Shown here one piece after another: positions 36,664 through 50,366 of a stretch of 64,000 nt of DNA. Positions within the stretch are counted from its first letter, which is position 1; every line of letters starts with the position of its first letter. The notes below the pieces were generated by a model, which did no database searches, was not told the origin of the DNA, and worked only from the letters and a program-made list of their open reading frames with translations. The position numbers and the translations under genes are program-made. Origin of the DNA: Hippophae tibetana (Eukaryota; Streptophyta; Magnoliopsida; Rosales; Elaeagnaceae); assembly GCA_037013495.1 (NCBI GenBank), contig CM072809.1:5851001-5915000 (forward strand). Direction: 5' to 3'.

Positions 36664-37093
36664 TGTTGAATATTGGCTCTAAAAGTAATAAATTAGTGGG
36701 ATAATTTAGGGAAATTAGTGGCCTGATTTGTCGCATGATTTAAGGAAATTAGTGGCATAATTTAAGGCTTAAATTATGACACAATTTTAGGGAAAAGGAT
36801 CCTTGCTTCATCTATAAATAGGGAATATTTCATGTATTGAAGAAAAGACAAAAATCAGGAAAAATCAGATAGCAAACTCAAAGAGAGAAAATACTTGTGA
36901 GTTTGGGGAAATACTTGATAGATATTATTAGTGAGAAAATTTGTATTTGTATTATGTATATTTTCTACTCAGTTCAAATAATATATATTGTCTCCCGTGG
37001 ACCTAGGAAAATTGTCGAACCACGTAAATTATGTGTTCATTTTATCGCTTTGATATATTCATATACCGCTATTTATTGCTTCTGCCCACAACA
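36664..37093 (+). repeat. 5' LTR of the Tork-like element
   Basis: 430 bp, TGTTGAATATTGG to CCCACAACA. It contains CTATAAATAG, a probable TATA box for the element, near 36820. Confidence 0.88.
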
Positions 37094-40000
37094 AATTGGT
37101 ATCAGAGCCAAATATAGAAGTATTATATATCAAATCGAAGCTCTCGACGAGATGAACATAACGGTGAGAATCGCTTAAATCGGAAGTCAGAATCGCCGCC
37201 AGAAGCTACTGGAGTGCTGCTGCGAGCAACTGAGTCAACTCGCCGAGTTGGACCGAGTCAACTCAGTCACTAGTGATATTTGGACCAAGTTTGTCCATTT
37301 TTTATCCATTTTCAGCTGAGTTGAATCTATTCCTAGCTAATTGGACCATTCTGGATTCAAGTACGAACTCCGTTTTTTTCAAATAAGGTATAAAATTTGG
37401 AAAAACACTGTTTTAAGTTGTAAGTGCAAAAATTTTGTTATCTGTTTGTACTTATTGCTGATAAAAGAGAGATCGAAAAAGGTGAACAGGTTGACCATAA
37501 AATTTATGTCAAACTAAGTTATTCTACTCGAAGAACTATGTTGTCCAACGCAAAGTTTGAGGTGGAGAAATTCGACGGCACTAATAACTTTGGCATGTGA
37601 CAATGTTAAGTATTAGATCTATTGTTCCGAGAAGGATATATTATAGCCTTGAAGACCATGCCAGGAGATTATTCAAATGAAGATTGGAATTATGTCAACC
37701 GACAAGCTTGTGGTACAATTCGACTGTGCTTAGGAAAAGATCAGAAGTACTTTGTCATGAAAGAGAATGTAGTCGTAGTTCTCTAGAAGAAACTAGAGGA
37801 CAAATACATGACGAAAAGTATTGAGAACAAACTCTACTTGGAGAAGAAACTTTTCTATTTCCAATACAAGAAAGGTACCCTTATGATTGAGCACTTAGAT
37901 AATTTTAATAAAATTTTGGTCGATCTGCAAAATTTAGATGTTGAAATTATCGATGAAGATAAAACTTTGTTGTTGTTGAATTCATTACCTGAGAGCTATG
38001 AGCATTTAACCACAACCATGTTATATGGAAAATGTAAGGTTAAGTTCGTAGATGTTTCAAATGCTTTGGTAAATAGCGAGTACTAGAAAAAGAATCAACA
38101 TGATCACAAAGACTCAACATCAGAAGCATTGATGACAACCAGAGGTAGGATAAACAACAAAAAATCTAGCGGATCAAATAATAGGGGGCGATCCAGATCA
38201 AAGTCCAAAGGAGAGTCATCCAGAATACGTCTTGCAAAGGATGAGTGTGCCTATTGTCACCAGAAAGAGCACTGGAAGAAAGATTGCCCAAACAAGGACA
38301 AGTCAAATGCAAATGTTGCACAAAAGGCCGATGAAGATGAAGAATCAGCCTTTTTAGTTTCATCATCAAAAACATACTAAGATAAGTGAATCCTTGATTC
38401 TGGATGTTCCTATCATATGTGTCCAAACAGACATTGGTTTTCGAGTTTTGAAGAGCTCGATAAAGGAGTTATGCTTATGGGCAACGACAATGCCTGTCAG
38501 ACAAAAGGGATCAGAACAGTACGACTAAAGATACATGATGGTACAATCAGACGACTTACAAATGTAAGGTATATTCCTGACCTAAAGAAAAACCTTATTT
38601 CTTTAGGTGTTCTAGATTCTGATGGTTACAAGGTAGCATTGGAAAATTGAGTCTTGAAAGTTGTACGAGGTGCATTTGTAGCGATGAAGGATACTCGAAA
38701 GGCGAACTTGTATTTCCTAGATGGAAGTACAGTTACAGGAAGATCAGTTGTCTCAAGTATTTCTAAAGAAAAGATGAATGATTCTTCTCGCCTGTGGCAC
38801 ATGCGCTTAGGGCATGTTAGTGAAAAGACTTTACAAGGCTTAATGAAACAGAGTATTTTGAAAGGTGCCAAGATTGGAAAGTTTGATTTCTGCGAGCATT
38901 GTGTACTAGGAAAACAAACAAGAGTCAAGTTCGGCACTGCCATTCATCGTACTAAAGGATCTCTTGATTATATTCACACGGATGTCTTAGGACCTTCAAA
39001 GAATACTTCACTTAGAGGTAAACGTTGGTTTGTGACTTTTATTGATGATTTCTCTAGATATGTCTGGATATACCCCATGAGTCACAAAGATGAAGTTCTG
39101 GATATCTTTCTTAAATGGAAGAAAATGATCGAGACTCAGACAAGCAGGAAAATTAAGAGGTTGAGATCTGATAATGGTGGCGAGTACAAATCAGATCCCT
39201 TCTTCAAAGTTTGTCAAGATGAAGGGATAATCAGACATTTTTCTGTTCCTCGTACACCACAGCAGAATGGAGTTGTAGAAAGAATGAATCGTACTTTGGT
39301 TGAGAAAGTTTGATGTATGCTATCTCAATCCAAATTGAGCAAGGCATTTTGGGTTGAGGCTTTATCATATGCAACTCATATAGTCAACAGACTTCCTACG
39401 ACTACATTAGATAGGAAAACTCCTAAAGAGGTATGGTCTAGATAACTTGCTTCTGATTATGATTCATTACGAATATTTGGATGTCTTACATATTTTCATG
39501 TTAGTGAATCCAAACTGGATCCTAGAGCAAATACAGTTGTTTTCTTGGGCTTTAAGGAAGGAGTTAAAGGATTTCGACTTTGGTGTGGTGAATCCAAGAA
39601 GATCATCTTAAGCCGAGATGTCACATTCGACGAGTCTGTTATGTTGAGACAGAAAAATTCAGATAAAAAGAATGAAAGTACAAATACTCTTTCTAAGGTG
39701 ATGCTTGAGACTCCGGAAGATCCAGAAAAGATTGTACCGACTACCGATCGTGGTGAAGATGAAATTGATGATCAAGAAGAGATCTCAGTTGAGGTGGAAG
39801 TTCTCTCACCATCACCACCGATCAATCAACAGCCAAAATCTATTGCCACTACTCAGTCGAGAAGGGAGATTAGAAAGCCTACCATATACACAGATATGGT
39901 AGCATTCGCACTTCCAATAATTGATGATGATGTCCCATGCACTTACAGAGAAGTCGTGCAGAGAGTTGATAGTATGAAGTGGAAGATGGCAATGGATGAA

Positions 40001-41563
40001 GAGATGAAGTCTTTACACCAGAATCAAACTTGAGAGTTGGTTCAACTTCCCAAAGGAAAGAAAACTATTTGCTGCAAATGGGTCTATGCCAAGAAGGAAT
40101 GTGTTTTTGGTAAAGACAACATCAGATACAAAGCCAGATTGGTAGCAAAGGCCTATGCTCAGAAAAAAGGAATAGACTACAATGAGGTATTCTCACCTGT
40201 TGTTAAGCATTCATCTATTTGGATACTATTGGCTTTGGTAGCATAGTTTGATCTCGAGTTAGCTCAACTCGATGTCAAAACATCTTTTCTCCATGCTACT
40301 TTGAACGAAGAGATCTACATGTCTCAACCGGATGGCTTCAAAGTTCCAGGACGAGAGAATTAGGCTTACAAGCTGAGCAAGTCAATTTATGGTTTGAAGC
40401 AATCATCGCGACAATGGTACAAACGCTTTGATAGCTTCATCAGAGAGCAGAAGTACACACGTAATCAGTTTGATCAATGTGTATACTTTCAAAAATTCCA
40501 AAATGGTACCTTCATTTATTTACTCTTATATGTTGATGATATGTTGATTGCATCTAAGAGCAAGGTGGAGATCGACAGATTGAAGGCTCTGTTGAGTTTA
40601 GAATTTGAAATGAAAGATCTTGGAGAAGCTAAGAAAATTATTGGGATGAAAATCATAAGAGATAGAGTTGTAAGCACAATATGTCTGACACAGACTCAGT
40701 ATCTAAAGAAAGTACTACAAAGGTTTGACATTGATGAAAAAACCAAACCATTAAGTACACCGTTTGCTCCTCATTTTCAGTTGAGTGTATTGATGTCACC
40801 TAGCACCACCGATGAGAAGAAGCAAATGGAACGTGTTCCATATGCAAATGTCGTCGGTGCCTTGATGTATGCAATGGTTTGCACCAGACCTGATATTTCC
40901 CATGTTGTTAGTATGGTAAGTCGGTATATGCATAATCCCGGTAAAGGACACTGGCAAGCAGTGAAGTGGATTCTATGGTACATTTATAGTACTATGGATA
41001 TTGGTTTAAAGTTTGAAAGAGACAAGACTGAAGGCAAACACCTAGTTGGATATGTGGATTCTGACTATGCTGGAGATCTAGATAAGCGTCGATATACAAC
41101 TGGTTATGTGTTCACAATGGCAGGAGGACCAATTTTTTGGAGATCAACATTGCAGTCAATTGTAGCTTTGTCTACTACAGAGGTAGAGTATATGGCTATA
41201 ACAGAAGCATTCAAAGAATGCTATATGGCTTCTCGGGTTGACCAAAGATTTGAGTATTGTTCAGAAGAACGTGGAGGTTTTTTGCGACAGCCAGAGTGCC
41301 ATTTGTTTGGCAAAGAACCAAGTTCATCATGGTCGCACCAAGCACATCGATGTTCAATTTCATTTTGTTCGGGAAATCATCGATGAAGGGAATGTTATAC
41401 TCCAAAAAGTCGGAACTGTAGATAACCCTTCAGATATGCTTACAAAGGTGATTACAGGGATCAAGTTTCAACACTTCTTGAACTTGATCAACATCTCTCG
41501 AGCTTAGAGAGCCTAGGGCGCATTTGGAGGCAGTGTTATGAACTTTTTCGCCAAGGTGGAGAT

Positions 41564-41995
41564 TGTTGAATATTGGCTTTAAAAGTAATAAATTAGTGGC
41601 CTAATTTGTGGTCTAATTTGTGGCATGATTTAAGGAAATTAGTGGCATAATTTAAGGCTTAAATTATGGTACAATTTTAGGGAAATGGAGCCTTGCTTCA
41701 TCTATAAATAGGGATGAAGTTCATGCATTGAAGAAAAAGGCAAAAATCAAGAAAAATCAGAGAGAGCATAAGCAAATTCAAAGAGAGAAAATACTTATAA
41801 GTTTGGGGAAACACTTGAGAGATATTATTAGTGAGGAAATCTATATCTGTATTATGTATATTTTCTACTCAATTCAAATAATATCTGATGTCTCCCATGG
41901 ACCTAAGCAAATTGTCGAACCACGTAAATTTTGTGTGTTCGTTTTATCGCTTTGATATATTTATATACCGCTATTTATTGTTTCCGCCCACAACA
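41564..41995 (+). repeat. 3' LTR of the Tork-like element
   Basis: 432 bp, same ends as the 5' copy, directly after the polypurine tract. Confidence 0.88.
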
Positions 41996-43663
41996 ATAAA
42001 ATCATCCATCGTCAAATTATCAAAAATATTTTAGTTTATCAAAAATAATTATGTTTACTAAAAACAATATATAAATTATAGATTTTTTTAATGATTTCAT
42101 TTTTTTTATTCTACACTCATTTCTTCCGCTTCTTTTCTTCTCTCCTCCCTTATTTCTTGTTTTTATCTCTCATATTTTATATTTTCTCACATCTTACTTT
42201 ATTTGTATAAAATTCTATCATTTATTTTATTCTAAAAATTATCTTCTTTGAAAAAGAATGTGAATTTTGATTTTATTAACAATATTAATAATATTTAGTT
42301 TAAAAACTAACAAGACAACGAACTTGAAATATTAGATTAATATACATATTATAATAACATAAAAAGTTTTCAACTAAGCCTTTTTTATACAGTTGCAATT
42401 GCTTAGTAAGAGAATTTTTACGAATGCAATTACCACTTAAAACTTATACTAAGTGGATAAAATAGAGTAAATTTGAGTTAACTTGAAATTTTTAATGAAG
42501 ATTTTTTTATAATAATTTAGAACATTTATTTCTTAAAAATTATGGAAGTAGCTAGCCAAACTCATAAAAATGTAATGGTGATGTTGACGTAATTGAATTT
42601 GTTATTGTATAATAATAAAGTGAGTTATCAATTTCACGTCCCTTCCTACCTTGTTCGTTCTCTCTATGTCTGTTTACTATTTCTCTCCATATGTTGTAGG
42701 GAGGACCTCCCTTTTAGGGAGAGCTCTCTTTAGAAGGTATATTACAATGTCAAATTTAATTTTATGAAGATTAAATCTAATATGTTTGTATCTTAATTTG
42801 AAGTATAAAATTTAACAAAATGTAAATATTTTGTTCATTAATATATCTATTCAATTAATTATGGTTGGTGTTAAAGATGTCTAAAAATGAACAAAAAAAA
42901 AACTCATGAAGACTTGATGGTATTATGAGAAGAATCATCTTCTTCTTAGTGTGTGATTTTATGTTTATATTATTGCCTTTAATATGCATAAATAAATTTC
43001 ATTTGAAGATATAATATTCTTTTACATTTGAATTTTAATGAATTATAAACTTTCTAATAAAAAAGTTATCAATTAATGAATTTTAGTTATACCAAACAAA
43101 TTTTGTATTGTTGAAATGAGATTTGACAAGGATACAGATTTGGAAAACATTTTAGGTCCACACTACTCGTTCATTTACACTAAAAATAAAATAAATGATA
43201 CATAAATATTATAAGTTTTATATAATTTATTAGCTAAATTCGTGTATAAAAATCAATAAAAAAAATAAATATTTTAGTAGTTTTGTTTATCCCAAAGGTA
43301 TAAATAAAATTGCTCAATACATTTTTGCTCATTTTATACTCATATTAGTTAAATTTAAACATAAATTAATATTTTATAAAAATAAATTATTTCACAAATT
43401 TTTAAAGTTTTCACGTGATAGGAAATTAAAAGAATGAGTACGTATGGGCTCCGACAATATCAGTCCCGTACATACTGCATGCGCACAAACTTGGTGACAT
43501 TCCAATTTAGCATTTCACGTATGGGCTTTTCGATTTCGTATTCGGCATATCAGCACGAATTGGCGATGTTATCTAAAGGCGTATTATTGTAGTTGGTTTT
43601 TCCATTTTCCATAATAGACACATTTCCACAAACATTTCAACTGCGAAACTGCTCTAAAGTTTA
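41996..43663. other. Intergenic DNA and promoter of the dehydrogenase gene
   Basis: Up to about 43430 there is AT-rich DNA with no gene. A pair of short palindromes, GGGAGGACCTCCC and GAGAGCTCTC, lies at about 42700-42732. The last 230 bp before the ATG at 43664 are less AT-rich and carry ACGTATGGGCT twice (near 43439 and 43518), possibly promoter elements of the plus-strand gene. Confidence 0.45.
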
Positions 43664-46055
43664 ATGGAGGAGATGAGGACGATCGGAGTGATGGGTAGCG
43701 GCCAAATGGGTTCCGGCATAGCTCAACTCGCTGCCGTCCATGGCCTCGATGTTTGGCTCCTTGATTCCGACCCTAACGCGCTTTCCAGAGCTACCAAATC
43801 GATACAAAGCTCCATACATCGTATCGTCTCTAAAGGCCATCTCTCTCAGGTCTGGAACTCTCTCTTCCTACTTTACGATTGGTTTCACAATAAAGCCTTA
43901 AAAACTAGGGGTAAAAAAAAAAGGATGTTAGGACTTAGGAGATGATCGTAACTGATCCCTAAGGGCGTGAACTCCAATAAAATTTGTGAGTGCTTGATTG
44001 ATTGCTTATACTATCGTGATTCTTCTTAGTATTTTTGTGTACTTTGTTGTGGGTATTGTCTAATCGTGTTTGATAAATTATTTGAACTTGTCTCCTAAGC
44101 TTAACCAAAATGAGAATTCCGGTGAATTTTGGTTTAGCTTGAGTTTAGCACGAGACGTGTTTTTATTGAATTAGCCTTTATTGTGTGCATATAGATCTGG
44201 AAAAAAACTCCCAAAATCAGTGATTTTGAATGATATATTTTTTTTTTACCAAAATCACTTTTAAGTTAATGATTATCACAACAGTTTATAGCCTTAGTGA
44301 TTTTGTTAAAAAATGAATTCGGGTAAGGTATTAACCTGATGTGTGAAAGCCTTTACCTAGCATGGAAAGGTTTACCATTGACATCTATTGTTGAGGTAAG
44401 GGCTACTACGATAAAACAATACCTTATCATAACAGTGATAAATCTTATCTCAAAATAATTTTGGTTAAAAATAGAATTTATGTTTTAGTGTGGGAAGGTG
44501 TATCACCGGTGTCCAATCTCGTGGTAATGCTTACCACGATTAGGTAATGCCTTACCGCATAAGCCCTATCATGGTAAAAAATTAAAATCTAACCTAAATG
44601 TCCTACTAGTTTGATAAGTCATTCAAGACAGTTTCAGTGCTGATATAATTGGGTTAAATCTGTCCATATGTGTCATATATTTCTATCTAAAAGAATACAT
44701 GAAAATGTTAATATTGTCCAGAACAAAGAACAAATCTTTGAATCCTAAAGATGTTTCTAGACAAGCATATTTTCAATGTTTATGGTAGAGGTGTTGATAT
44801 GTAGACATAACCAACAGGCTGTTGCAACTAATGCTTTGGGACGTCTGCGGTGTACCTCAAATTTGGAAGATCTTCGTACAGCTGATGTTGTTATTGAGGC
44901 TATTGTTGAATCTGAAGATGTAAAGAAAAAGTTATTCATTGAACTAGATAAGATCACAAAAAGTTCTGCCATTTTGGCATCTAATACAAGTTCCATCTCC
45001 ATTACTCGTCTAGCTTCGGTCACTGGAAGACCAAGCCAGGTTATTTTAAAAATGATTTCTTTGTTTTTGTTTCTGTTGATAACTTCAGGCAGAAACATTG
45101 ATATACACAATCATAGTGAATTACCTCTTTTTATTCCCTTCTATATCTTATTTTTATCACATTTGCTGCTCATTTACAGGTTATTGGCATGCATTTTATG
45201 AATCCTCCACCAATTATGAAGCTAGTTGAGATTGTACGAGGTGCAGACACATCAGATGAGACATTTAATATAATAAAAGCCTTGGCAGAGAGGTATTTTT
45301 TGAAGTAAAGTGTCAAGAAAAAGGGGCAAAAAAAATTTAGCTCCTTCTTCCATACACCCTTTGGCCATTTTTCTTCTCACTACACAATTTTTTGTTGGCG
45401 TTGTTGGTCTTCTGATGCTAAATTGCATTTTATTACAATTAAAATGTGTGTTTGGAGGGAGGGTAGGAATTGTGCATGTGAAGATCCAAATGAAAATGCC
45501 TTTAAGTGTCTGGCCGTGCATTTCAAATTTACAAAGATCCATGAAAAAGGGTTCCCTTCACCTGCAAGAGTTCAAGAGAGAGAGGATCGAGCCATATTAT
45601 TTTGGAAGAGGGTTTGCATCTGATAAAGATCTAGAGTAGCTATATTGTTCTTCTCTCATCTAACTTATGACTGTTAAATTTGCAGGTTTGACAAAATAGT
45701 TATATGTTCTCAGGATTATTCTGGTTTCATTGTGAACCGGATCTTAATGCCCATGATAAACGAAGCATTTTTTGCTCTCTACACTGATGTGGCAACAAAA
45801 GAGGATATTGACACAGGAATGAAGCTGGGTACAAATCATCCTATGGGTCCTTTAAAGCTCGCCGATTTCATTGGACTTGATGTCTGCTTGTCAATCATGA
45901 AAGTTCTTCATGCTGGCTTAGGTGATAGCAAGTATGCCCCTTGTCCTCTTCTTGTTCAATATGTTGATGCAGGCCGTCTTGGAAGAAAACGAGGCATTGG
46001 AGTATACGACTACCGTAAAGCACCTGGGCCGGGAAAACCTGCAGCTCGACTTTGA
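43664..46055 (+). CDS. Peroxisomal-type 3-hydroxyacyl-CoA (3-hydroxybutyryl-CoA) dehydrogenase
   Basis: Four exons, 43664-43849, 44818-45039, 45180-45292 and 45686-46055, joined by GT-AG introns, give a 296-residue protein. It closely resembles Arabidopsis At3g15290, a one-domain 3-hydroxyacyl-CoA dehydrogenase related to bacterial 3-hydroxybutyryl-CoA dehydrogenase. The family oxidises L-3-hydroxyacyl-CoA to 3-ketoacyl-CoA with NAD+. The Rossmann loop GSGQMG is at 11-16. Ser120 (in SNTSS), His141 (in GMHFMNPP), Glu153 and Asn191 have the same spacing as the Ser-His-Glu-Asn set of mammalian mitochondrial HAD, so the active site looks intact. The C-terminal domain has LMPMINEAF and [17 protein letters not shown]. 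The protein ends in Ala-Arg-Leu, a major plant PTS1 tripeptide, which suggests a peroxisomal location. The role is probably a side branch of fatty-acid or short-chain hydroxyacyl-CoA breakdown. The true substrate is not known from sequence. Confidence 0.94.
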
Positions 46056-47314
46056 ACTTGTTGAAATATGGAGACTATGTTTTAGAAGAATGACCTTAGT
46101 GTTGCTCTCGATCCAGTATCTTGGTGATGATGGGCCATGGTGTACTTCATACAGATGAGTACTATAATACATATCTTAGTCATGAGATGATAACATGATG
46201 AACAGTTGGGGAATTTAAGATTTGTATCTAGCAGATATATCATATGTATAGTAAAATGTAGTATTAAATATTTTTCATTTAATTTTTATTTATAATTAAA
46301 AAAATATTATGTATTTTATTTTAGTAAAATTATGTATAAATTATTAAGTTTGATTAAAAATTAAAAATTAAAAATTCAAACGGATAATAATTATATTTTA
46401 TGTATGTAATTTGATTATAATTTTATAAATATTACATCTAAAAATTTATATATTAAAAATTAAAGTAGAATATGTGATCGGTCACACCTATCATCGTACC
46501 CGTTTTTAACTATGAATAAAGGTGGTTGTAAGTGTGTAATAAATTAGAGAAAAATGTTAGTTACATGTCATTTGTACACATATGTTACCCAAATCATTTA
46601 TATAATGATATATGATAAAATTACTTTTAAAAATAAGAAAATGATTTATTTTTTTAGATAATTTAAGTGTTTGAGTTTAAATTTATGTGTTATTAAATTT
46701 TTTTATAATTTATAACTAATAAGATATTATCATAATTATTTTTGTTATTATAACAATAAAAATATATAAATTATTTATACTTATAATTAATTATATATTA
46801 ATACTATTATAATCTATTAATCTGTTATAGTTTATTAATAGTGTTTGTTTGCTTACTGTTGTCTTAATTGCCCTACACCTTTAGAAAAGTTGACCGCGAG
46901 CCATGTGATTTCTAATCCACTTAATTTTTGGATGCATTGGCAATTTTTCATTTTAAATCGAATTATTGGGGTTGAGATTTGAACCAATGTATTCTGTGGA
47001 AAGGTACAGCTACTTTACTACAAGACAAGGGTAAACTGTAAGTACCCAAATCTTGACTAGATGGGCCTATTATGGGCTAATCAAATTTGTACGATTGTTT
47101 AGGATATAAGTTCAATATCTTTATATTCATACATTTTAATTGATGAATCTAGATATTATAATTGTTGTTTATTTTAGTGAGATCTTTTTAACCTACAAAA
47201 AATTTAGAGTAGATGCTGTTGGTTCCTTAAACTTCTATACAAGGTTTCTTCGTTTCTTGTCATTTTCAATATATTACTAATAAAAACGATGGCATTGGTC
47301 TTTTTTGTACTTTT
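46056..47314. other. 3' flank of the dehydrogenase gene and AT-rich DNA
   Basis: The first few hundred bases are probably the 3' UTR. No other gene or element was recognised. Confidence 0.5.
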
Positions 47315-49518
47315 GATAGCATATATTATAAATTTAATGTTTATAAAATTATAAACAAAATACATATATAAAATAAATTTGTATTTTTTTAAATCTTCAT
47401 TTTTAAGGTTTTATCTATACTTAGGTTGGTTAGGTCAGTTTTTGAATTATTTTTAAAACTGATATTATCTTGATAGTTTTGGAAAATCCAAAACTTTAAT
47501 TGACCTATGATCCAAAAAATTATTATTGAAGCCAATCTATAAGATCGTTTATAGGGAGATTAGTGTTTTGATCTATAATCATAATATGATATAAAAATTT
47601 CATTTAATCGAAACAAAAAAATAACATATAATTTAACTTTAAAGTTATTGATATCACATATTCTATTTATTTAATATCTTATCACTAAGAAGAGATAAAA
47701 TGGTTTTAGTAAGTATTATGCAAATATAAAATTATGATTATTTTTAAAAATTAATTATTAAAAATTTTATACATAACAATTATAAAAAAAATTAGAGTAT
47801 GCTTATCAGCTTATTAAACATCAAACAGAACTATAAATCCATGTAAAATATAATATTATCAATTAAGAACATATAGTTTATATAAAAAAAATTTATTGAT
47901 TTGAAGATATTAGACCTAATTCAATACATTAATTGGTAAAAAAAATATAATGATGAATACTGATAAAAGTACTAATTTAATCATTTAAATTATTATAATG
48001 ATTTAAATAACTCTTTTGTCATAAAATTAATGTTTAAAAATTTATAATAAACATGAAATCATTCATTCATTTTCACTTTTAGTTTAACTTACATAGATCA
48101 ACAAATTATACATAAAATGTTTAATGTTTCTCATAATTGATCATGTTTAAAAATAAATATTTAAATAAGAGTGATAAATAATTAAATTTAAATTTATAAT
48201 TATAATTATAATTATAATATATAAAATAATAATTAAATATATTTTAAAAATTAATATATATCAATATTATGTTGTAGATTCAATTTAGTTCATTTTATTT
48301 TTATAACTTCTAATAAAATAGGTTTTTATTTTTTTTAATATATTTAGATTAATTAACCTCAATATCTCAATATATATATATGTTGCGATTGATATTACAA
48401 TTAAGTCGTTTTTCTATATATATATATATATTTATTATTATTATTATATTAAAATTTAATAATTTTAATATATTTATAATAAAATAAATAAATATAATAT
48501 CTTTTTATATTACACTTAAAAGTGAGTAAACCCTTATCTATACTTCCACGAATTATTAGCAGAAATTGTCTTGAAAAATGCAGAGGGTAGTGTGGATATT
48601 ATTATTATTATTATTTATAAGTTTCAACACCCTCCCACAATAATGCATGTTCCGATTGACACACCATTTAAAACATGTCAGAAATTGTCCTTTAGTGGAT
48701 TATTTATTTATAGAGTAGAATTATTAAACCATATTTTTCTTTCACAAAATATTTATCAATTTTAAAATTTTCGAAAATATTTTTAATAAATTTAATTGAT
48801 ACAAAATAAATATTAAAAATAGAAAGATATTTTTATAATTTTTAAATTTAATAATAAAATTATTATATAAAAAATAAGATATCACAATAATTACATCCTA
48901 TTTATTTATTTATATTTTATTAAGATGTTGATCTTGTAACTTAAAATAAAATAACTATGAGTTTTATAATAATTTTATTACTACATTATAACTAATTATA
49001 TGTGTTAGTATCTTTCCTTGATTTGTAGTATTTTAAGAAAATACTTGCAGTATTTTAACATACCCGTGATACATGGTTCAGCGGAAAGAATAAATGGGAA
49101 CCATGCGATTAATCGAATATTATCACATTAATTAGTATGCTCCATGAGAAATAAAGACTAGATTATGGGTTATTATGATCCACTTATTGGTCAACTACTA
49201 TAAGAGTAGTATATTTGTATACTTTGTAATGTTTTAATTAATTTTAAGTTATCTTCCGACTCAGAAGTTTGGTTCAATCATTTTAAATTCTCACTATTAT
49301 AAAATAAAAAAGTACTTCTCTTTGCATATTTCTAATTCACTATGAAGTTTTTTCATAAATTTCGAGCTCATGCTAAAAATATTAGTATTTATTGAGTTGA
49401 AATATATTAAGCCACGTAAAATTTAAAATATTAATTTTTTTTAATTTTTAAACTAATTATGATATAGGGTAGAATATAAATGATATTAATATATTTTATT
49501 ATTGGATAGATGTATTTT
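47315..49518 (+). repeat. Copy 1 of a 2.2 kb direct duplication
   Basis: This block is repeated in the same orientation at 50367-52548, about 3.05 kb away at the left end and 3.0 kb at the right end. Similarity is about 90% in most places, with many small indels. No coding potential or transposon domain is recognisable. Landmarks include GTTTATAAAATTATAAAC at the left end, the CCACGAATTATTA region near 48546 and an exact 38-bp match near 49071-49108. The ends do not read TG...CA and no primer site follows, so it is unlikely to be an LTR pair. Confidence 0.8.
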
Positions 49519-49586
49519 TATCATTTTTATGATAGCATAATAGTATATTTTATAATATTTTTATTAAATTTAATATATTATTAAAA

Positions 49587-49762
49587 TCGGTTCGGTTCGA
49601 TCTATTTAAAAATTAATATAATCAGATCGGATCATTTAAAAAATAATTTTAATTAATACAAATTAAAACCGAATATTTTGATTTATAAAACTATTCGGAT
49701 CGGTCCGATCTAATTCGACTTTCCGGTTTAATTCGATTTGATTTAATATTTGAACACCACTA
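49587..49762. repeat. Truncated hAT end related to the element at 21943
   Basis: Sequence from TCGGTTCGGTTCGATC to TGAACACCACTA resembles the right 150 bp of the element at 21943-23579. Shared features are AAAATTA-TATAA-CAGA, the GGTCCG/GATCTAAT subterminal motifs and a terminal GAACACC. No matching left end was found, so it looks like a fragment. It lies between the two copies of the 2.2 kb duplication. Confidence 0.6.
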
Positions 49763-50366
49763 ATTGTTATAATACTAAAATATATAAGAATCATTATTTA
49801 AAGGACATATTTCATATTAGTCATGTTTATTTTCAATTATATTTAGTTCGATAATTTTGAAATAAGTAAATTAATATAATTTTTAAAATGATAATTTTAA
49901 TGATAAAATTGTATTCTTTAAAAATAAAAACTCCAAAAAATCTATCTCATCTAAGCCTTTCATCTCCTTTTCATTTAAAATAAATATCTCTTAATATATA
50001 AATTTAAGCGGCTTTCTAATTAAAAACACAATACTTCATGCTTGCATAAAGGAAATTAAAAACAGAGACCAAGAGTAAAAAGATAAAATGATATATTTTT
50101 AAGAGAGATGGGAGATTTAAATATTTATGCTGAATTTTCATTAGTGTCTATTATTTTATTTTTTTTCAAATTAGAAATATCGGTTGAGTAACAAAAATAT
50201 AAATAAAGGATATATTGCGGCAATAACATACTTATTTAAAAAATATTTTTTTTACATAAATATATTAAAAAGAAAGATAATACTTTATTAATAACTTTTA
50301 TCTAATAATAATAATATTAACATATAATATCATTGACGAAATTGTATAAGTGTCAAGAAAGACACT
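49763..50366. other. AT-rich spacer between duplicated blocks
   Basis: There is no coding exon, RNA or element end that I can recognise. Confidence 0.5.

Larger units (their letters stand above)
36664..41995 (+). mobile_element. Ty1/copia (Tork/TNT1-like) retrotransposon, broken
   Basis: Full outline on the plus strand: 5' LTR 36664-37093, primer site TGGTATCAGAGCC from 37097, gag near 37.8-38.1 kb, CCHC knuckle CAYCHQKEHWKKDCP near 38.25 kb, protease/pre-integrase, integrase near 38.9-39.3 kb, reverse transcriptase with YVDDM near 40.5 kb, RNase H to about 41.5 kb, polypurine tract AAGGTGGAGAT, 3' LTR 41564-41995. It is flanked by the 5-bp duplication ATAAA (36659-36663 and 41996-42000). 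The polypurine tract and the RLGHVSEKTL integrase motif point to the Tork/TNT1 branch, different from the other elements here. It has about seven or more breaks. The LTRs differ at roughly 8-9%, so the insertion is old. Confidence 0.92.

Noticed and set aside
42690-42740. Two short palindromes as a terminator or regulatory hairpin
   Set aside because: They are isolated, lie about 900 bp upstream of the nearest gene, and short palindromes of this size occur by chance.
45252-45642. Open frames on both strands in the third intron of the dehydrogenase gene
   Set aside because: They lie between well-defined exons 3 and 4 and match nothing in the family. No domain is visible.
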